Positions 7,219-10,000 of a stretch of DNA of 10,000 bases are shown piece by piece (the first letter of the stretch is position 1; each line of letters starts with the position of its first letter). The notes under the pieces are model-generated. The model did not search any database, was not told where the DNA came from, and saw only the letters and a program-made list of their open reading frames with translations. This stretch comes from Eimeria necatrix (taxonomy: Eukaryota; Apicomplexa; Conoidasida; Eucoccidiorida; Eimeriidae), in assembly GCF_000499385.1 (NCBI RefSeq), contig NW_013652346.1, positions 2,501 to 12,500 of the forward strand, read 5' to 3'. Made by a program: the position numbers and the translations under genes.

Positions 7219-7235
7219 TCGGCCAATTTGGCCGA
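7219..7235. other. Inverted repeat TCGGCCAA/TTGGCCGA followed by T-run
   Basis: Eight-base perfect arms around a single T, followed by a run of T and then CGCGTTTTTT. The layout resembles a stem plus U-run, but such terminators are bacterial. Here it lies about 65 bp beyond the stop codon of the - strand kinase gene. Confidence 0.6.
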
Positions 7236-7256
7236 TTTTTTTCGCGTTTTTTAATT

Positions 7257-7288
7257 AAAATAAAATAAAATAAAATAAAATAAAATAA
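7257..7288. repeat. (TAAAA)n microsatellite in the kinase 3' flank
   Basis: Pentamer run about 10 bp downstream (on -) of the kinase stop codon. On the - strand an AATAAA polyadenylation-type hexamer overlaps 7293-7298. Confidence 0.9.
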
Positions 7289-7299
7289 ATATTTTATTT

Positions 7300-7424
7300 T
7301 CATTTAATATCTCTCTGCCGCCTGTCGTGGCTCCGAGCTTTTTGATCCAAAGCTGACAAAAACTTTTCCGGATCCACTCGAGCGTCGAAGCGGAAGGAGT
7401 CCTGGTCTGCGGTGTACAGACACC

Positions 7425-7458
<34 letters not shown>

Positions 7459-7649
7459 TGCACAGTGCACGGACACCGCAGCAGCGGCAGCAACGCACAG
7501 TGTACAGACAACGCAGCAGCAGCAGCAGCAGCGGCAGCAACGCAGAGTGTACAGACACGGAAGTAGCAGCAGCAGCAGCAGCAGCGTAGAGTGTACGGAC
7601 ACCCCGAACAGCAGCAGCAGAAGCGGAAATGCAGAGTGTATAAACACCA

Positions 7650-7681
<32 letters not shown>

Positions 7682-7831
7682 CAGAGTGTACAGACACCCC
7701 AAACAGCAGCAGCAACAGCAGAAAAACAAAATGTACAGACACCCCAAACACCAGAAGCAGCGCGAAATGCAGAGAGAAAAGGCCAGCAGCAGCAGCAGCA
7801 ACAGCAACGGCAGACGAGCAGCAGCAGAAGA

Positions 7832-7872
<41 letters not shown>

Positions 7873-8212
7873 AAGCTCACGTTTTTGCTCATTCAGGTCC
7901 GCACTGCCTCCCTTCCTGCGCTTCCTCCGTGCTGCAGCAGCGCAGCAAACAGCAACAGCGGGAAATTTCAGCAGCAGCAGCAGCAGCAGCCCGAAACAGC
8001 AGCAGCAGCCCGAAACAGCAGCAGCAGCAGTCAGAATCAGCAGCAGCACTGGAAACAACAGCAGCAACAGCTCCAGCAGCAGGAGAAGCAACAAAAGCAG
8101 CAGCAGCAGCAGCAGCAGCAGCAAACTCGCGCCCGCAGCAGCAAAACCCCAACAGCAGCAGCAGCAGCAAAACCGCGCCTGCAGCAGCAAAACCACAACC
8201 ACAACAGCAACA

Positions 8213-8253
<41 letters not shown>

Positions 8254-8488
8254 TTGCCCTGGTTGTTGGTGTCCGGGTAGCTGGGCATGAGTTCTGTGGG
8301 CTGGGGCTTCGGACTTTCTTTGAAATAGTTGTGCTGCAGTGCAGCAGCAGCAGACAGCCGCTGCTCCGGGTCTGGCCGCAGCAGCTGCTGCAGCAGGTCC
8401 AGACCCAAGTCCGACAGCACCCCGCCATTCTGCATGCACAGCAGCAGCAAAACTCCAATTAATTAATTAATTAATTAATTAATTAATT

Positions 8489-8521
<33 letters not shown>

Positions 8522-8634
8522 TTTGTTTGTTTGGGTTTTTGGAGTCAAGTAGTTGCTTCGGGAAGAACAGCAAAAAAGGAAAAGTAACGGCCATGCAGCA
8601 ACGCAGACAGCAGAAGTGCAGCAGAAGCAGCGAT

Positions 8635-8684
<50 letters not shown>

Positions 8685-8805
8685 CAACAAAAACAACAAC
8701 AACAGAAACAACAAAGCAACAAAAACAACAACAGCAACAGAAACAACAGCAACCACAACAGCAACAAGAGCAACAACCACAACAGCAACAACAACAAAGC
8801 AACAC

Positions 8806-8853
<48 letters not shown>

Positions 8854-9498
8854 CCCCCATGGTGAGGTGTTTGGAGGGGGGCGGGAAAACTTCGCGCCAA
8901 GAAGGCGGGCAGTTCGGCAGCCGCGGAAGAGCTCTGGACTTCACCAGCGGCAGCTCATTGAAGCCCGGCCAAGTTTCTTCAGACTGAGTCCCTGAGCAGC
9001 AGCAGCAGCAGCAGCGCAGCAGCAGCAGCAGCGCAGCAGCAGCAGCGCCAGGTGCAGGTGCAGCGGCAGCAGGTGGAGCGGCACTAGCAGCCGCAGTAGT
9101 TGCAGCAGGAGCAGCAGTGGCAGCAGCACAGCAGTGGCAGCAGCAGCCGCCGCAGCAGCAGCAGCAGCAGCGCAGCAGCAGCAGCAGCGCAGCAGCAGCA
9201 GCAGCGCAGCAGCAGCAGCAGCAGCGTCGGCTGGCTGTCCGCGTCAGTGTGGCTTCTCTTGAACTGCTGCAGCTGCTTCTGGGTTTGTTTTGTTCGCTTT
9301 TTCTGTTTAAATTATTTAAATTATGTTTTAAAAATTAAATTTAAAATTAAAAATTATATTTTAAAATTAAAATTAAATTTTAGATTTATTTTAATTTCAT
9401 TTTCTCACCACAAAGTCGCCAAATTTTGCTCAGAGTGTCAAATTCGCCTTGGCCAGCAAACAGCGGCCGACGCAGCAGCAGCTCCCCGAAGATGCAGC
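7300..9498 (-). CDS. CDK10/CDK11-like protein kinase, C-terminal part (5' partial)
   Basis: Exons on -: 9498-9409, 8991-8855, 8429-8258, 7406-7300, encoding the last 168 or so residues; the N-lobe and catalytic loop lie beyond the right edge. Landmarks in order: GCIFGELLLRRPLFAG (end of subdomain IX and X), GTQSEETWPGFNELP (CMGC insert region), LSDLGLDLLQQLL...DPEQRLSA with the conserved subdomain XI Arg, LQHNYFKESP, ELMPSYP. WPGF.ELPLV and ELMPSYP recall CDK10; LSD.G.DL recalls CDK11. Both are nuclear kinases of the cell-cycle and transcription/splicing group. The first three exons are very clear. The second may end at 8891 (GAA|GTTTTC) instead of 8855 (GGG|GTCTGC); both are phase 0. The last exon (QDSFRFDARVDPEKF...) is joined through an inferred GC-AG intron (donor GCAAGC at 8257), phase 1 on both sides. 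Confidence 0.85.
7411..7743. repeat. Minisatellite: eight GTGTACAGACACC-type cores separated by CAG runs
   Basis: Cores begin at about 7410, 7464, 7499, 7546, 7590, 7635, 7685 and 7730, so the step is 35-54 bp (mean about 45). The consensus is AGTGTACAGACACC, with variants such as GTGCACGGACACC and GTGTATAAACACC. Each is followed by a CAG run and often preceded by AACGCAG or AATGCAG. The array fills the 3' end (on -) of the last kinase intron; the core at 7410 abuts the GCAG acceptor of the last exon. Both strands read as Cys/Thr/Asp- or Leu-rich peptides with no conserved sequence. Confidence 0.9.
7790..8250. repeat. CAG/CAA-rich region, last kinase intron
   Basis: Long imperfect CAG repeat with CAA, CGA and CCAGAA interruptions; the purest runs are about 7830-7871 and 8219-8252. 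A non-repeat island at about 7876-7935 reads as nothing recognisable in any frame. The region lies between the third exon (ends 8258) and the minisatellite. Confidence 0.85.
8457..8532. repeat. (AATT)n followed by (ATTT)n
   Basis: Two adjacent tetranucleotide microsatellites: AATT at 8457-8492, then ATTT to about 8523, decaying into GTTT. They lie in the kinase intron between the second and third exons. Confidence 0.95.
8634..8852. repeat. CAG tract, CAA/AAC-rich middle, CAG tract
   Basis: A CAG run (about 8634-8680), a degenerate AAC/CAA/CAG region (about 8680-8805), and a second CAG run (about 8808-8852) that touches the inferred donor of the second kinase exon. The same kinase intron holds it. 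On the sense strand this is CTG and TTG. Confidence 0.9.
8996..9230. repeat. CAG tract with periodic GCGCAG interruptions
   Basis: CAG runs broken at near-regular steps by CGCAG, with a CGCCAGGTGCAGGTGCAG-type patch at about 9048-9080. On the sense (-) strand it ends in CTGCTGCTGCTCAG, the acceptor of the second kinase exon. Confidence 0.88.
9300..9400. other. AT-rich part of a kinase intron
   Basis: AAATT/TTAAA-type AT-rich DNA downstream (on -) of the exon at 9498-9409. Nothing else was seen in it. Confidence 0.7.
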
Positions 9499-9505
9499 CT
9501 GCAGC

Positions 9506-9568
<63 letters not shown>

Positions 9569-9665
9569 GCAGCACAACAGATAAGTGAATTCGAGCAACT
9601 GACTGAACTGAATAATTCATTCGCTTGCTCTCTAATACAAAGGTAAACGCTGACACAAGCTGGAG

Positions 9666-9705
<40 letters not shown>

Positions 9706-9769
9706 GCTGCGAGTTCACAGGCACACAAGTTTTTTCCGCATTAAACAAGCAGCACATTTCTCTACCTAT

Positions 9770-9806
<37 letters not shown>

Positions 9807-10000
9807 CGTACTAATCCTACCACTGCCACCCCTGCTGCAGCTGCAGCAGCTGCTATTGCTGCTGCTGTTGCTGCTCGCACTACTCCTAAGCTCCAGCCGC
9901 TGCTGCTGCAGCTACGCTGCTGCTGCAGCTGCTGCAGCTACGCTGCTGCTGCAGCTGCTGCAGCTTCCTTCCTCACTGCCCGTACAGCGAAGCCTACAGC
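9499..10000. other. Probable upstream intron of the kinase gene
   Basis: Directly upstream (on -) of the GCIFGELL exon, so intronic unless a small exon was missed. The preceding exon should end in a codon for the DMW or DVW motif with one base left over; no such sequence was found here. Contents: CAG tracts at about 9506-9560 and 9666-9702, a CTG tract at about 9772-9803, an AT-rich island at 9580-9660, and a 26-bp tandem duplication at 9912-9963. Confidence 0.6.
9912..9963. repeat. 26-bp tandem duplication
   Basis: CTACGCTGCTGCTGCAGCTG plus CTGCAG is present twice head to tail (9912-9937, 9938-9963). Its CTGCTGCAGCTGCTGCAG content makes it partly self-complementary. Confidence 0.93.

Larger units (their letters stand above)
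6348..7299. other. Gap between convergent genes 2 and 3
   Basis: No exon was recognised on either strand. It contains a long CAG tract (about 6368-6423), further CAG/CTG patches (about 6461-6475, 6530-6587, 6982-7190), a TGCATGCA plus GGTGTACGTACACC pair at 6610-6640, a purine-rich stretch (6660-6965), a TCGGCCAA/TTGGCCGA hairpin (7219-7235), and a (TAAAA)n run (7257-7288). Both flanking genes end into it, so the 3' untranslated regions and polyadenylation sites of both must lie here. Confidence 0.55.

Noticed and set aside
6504..7226. Phe/Leu-rich - frame resembling a membrane protein
   Set aside because: The hydrophobicity comes from the purine-rich + strand (TTT and CTT codons on -). There is no conserved motif or exon structure.
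7411..7743. CRISPR-like array
   Set aside because: Cores are short and diverged, the spacers are CAG runs, steps vary from 35 to 54 bp, and the setting is eukaryotic. It is a minisatellite.
7300..8439. Continuous 379-residue - frame including the last kinase exon
   Set aside because: Most of it reads through intronic repeats. The kinase exon at 8429-8258 is in a different frame, so only the last 107 nt are accepted as coding.
7412..8462. + strand Ser/Gln/Thr frames over the minisatellite
   Set aside because: They are antisense to a well-supported kinase gene and follow the repeat unit; no domain was recognised.
9580..9770. Possible missing upstream kinase exon on the - strand
   Set aside because: None of the three - frames gives the expected activation-segment sequence (WYRAPE or DMW/DVW). 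The preceding exon is more likely beyond the right edge.

Overview
The window looks like nuclear DNA of an apicomplexan, most likely an Eimeria-type coccidian. CAG/CTG triplet tracts occur throughout, there are two interstitial arrays of the heptamer AAACCCT (the TTTAGGG telomere repeat type), AT-rich stretches and simple A/T repeats fill the gaps, and short phase-matched exons sit between GT...AG signals. Triplet repeats plus telomere-like repeats are a known hallmark of Eimeria genomes. The genus is inferred from composition, not proven. Almost every long open frame here is a by-product of CAG/CTG, which is open in all six frames, so genes were called from conserved exons that join in phase.

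Three genes are supported. (1) On + from 298 to 2396, five small exons encode a 142-residue Tctex1-type dynein light chain; exons 2-5 are very clear and exon 1 is inferred. Its four introns carry CTG tracts, both AAACCCT arrays and a (TAAAT)17 array. (2) On + from 3974 to 6347, two exons encode a roughly 695-residue multi-pass membrane protein full of Leu, Ala, Gln, Ser and Cys runs. The order of its few non-repeat motifs suggests the TAPT1 family (moderate confidence). (3) On - from 9498 to 7300, four exons encode the C-terminal part of a CDK10/CDK11-like protein kinase; its 5' part lies beyond the right edge.

Layout: 1-297 is a CAG tract and a purine-rich leader. 298-2396 is the dynein light chain gene. 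2397-3973 is a repeat-rich intergenic stretch with a 69-bp duplication, (TTTA)n, three GCATGC sites, a GC-rich inverted repeat and several GTGTAC-type motifs upstream of gene 2. 3974-6347 is gene 2. 6348-7299 is the gap between convergent genes 2 and 3, with a CAG tract, a GGTGTACGTACACC palindrome and a 300-bp purine-rich stretch. 7300-9498 is gene 3, with a GTGTACAGACACC minisatellite in its last intron. 9499-10000 is most simply the next intron of gene 3.

The three genes share no pathway (microtubule motor, membrane protein, cell-cycle or transcription kinase). The coherent theme is the repeats. The introns mostly carry CTG on the sense strand whichever strand the gene is on, several 3' splice sites grow directly out of CTG tracts, and six of eight inferred introns are phase 1 after a G. 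No tRNA, rRNA, transposon or CRISPR array was recognised.
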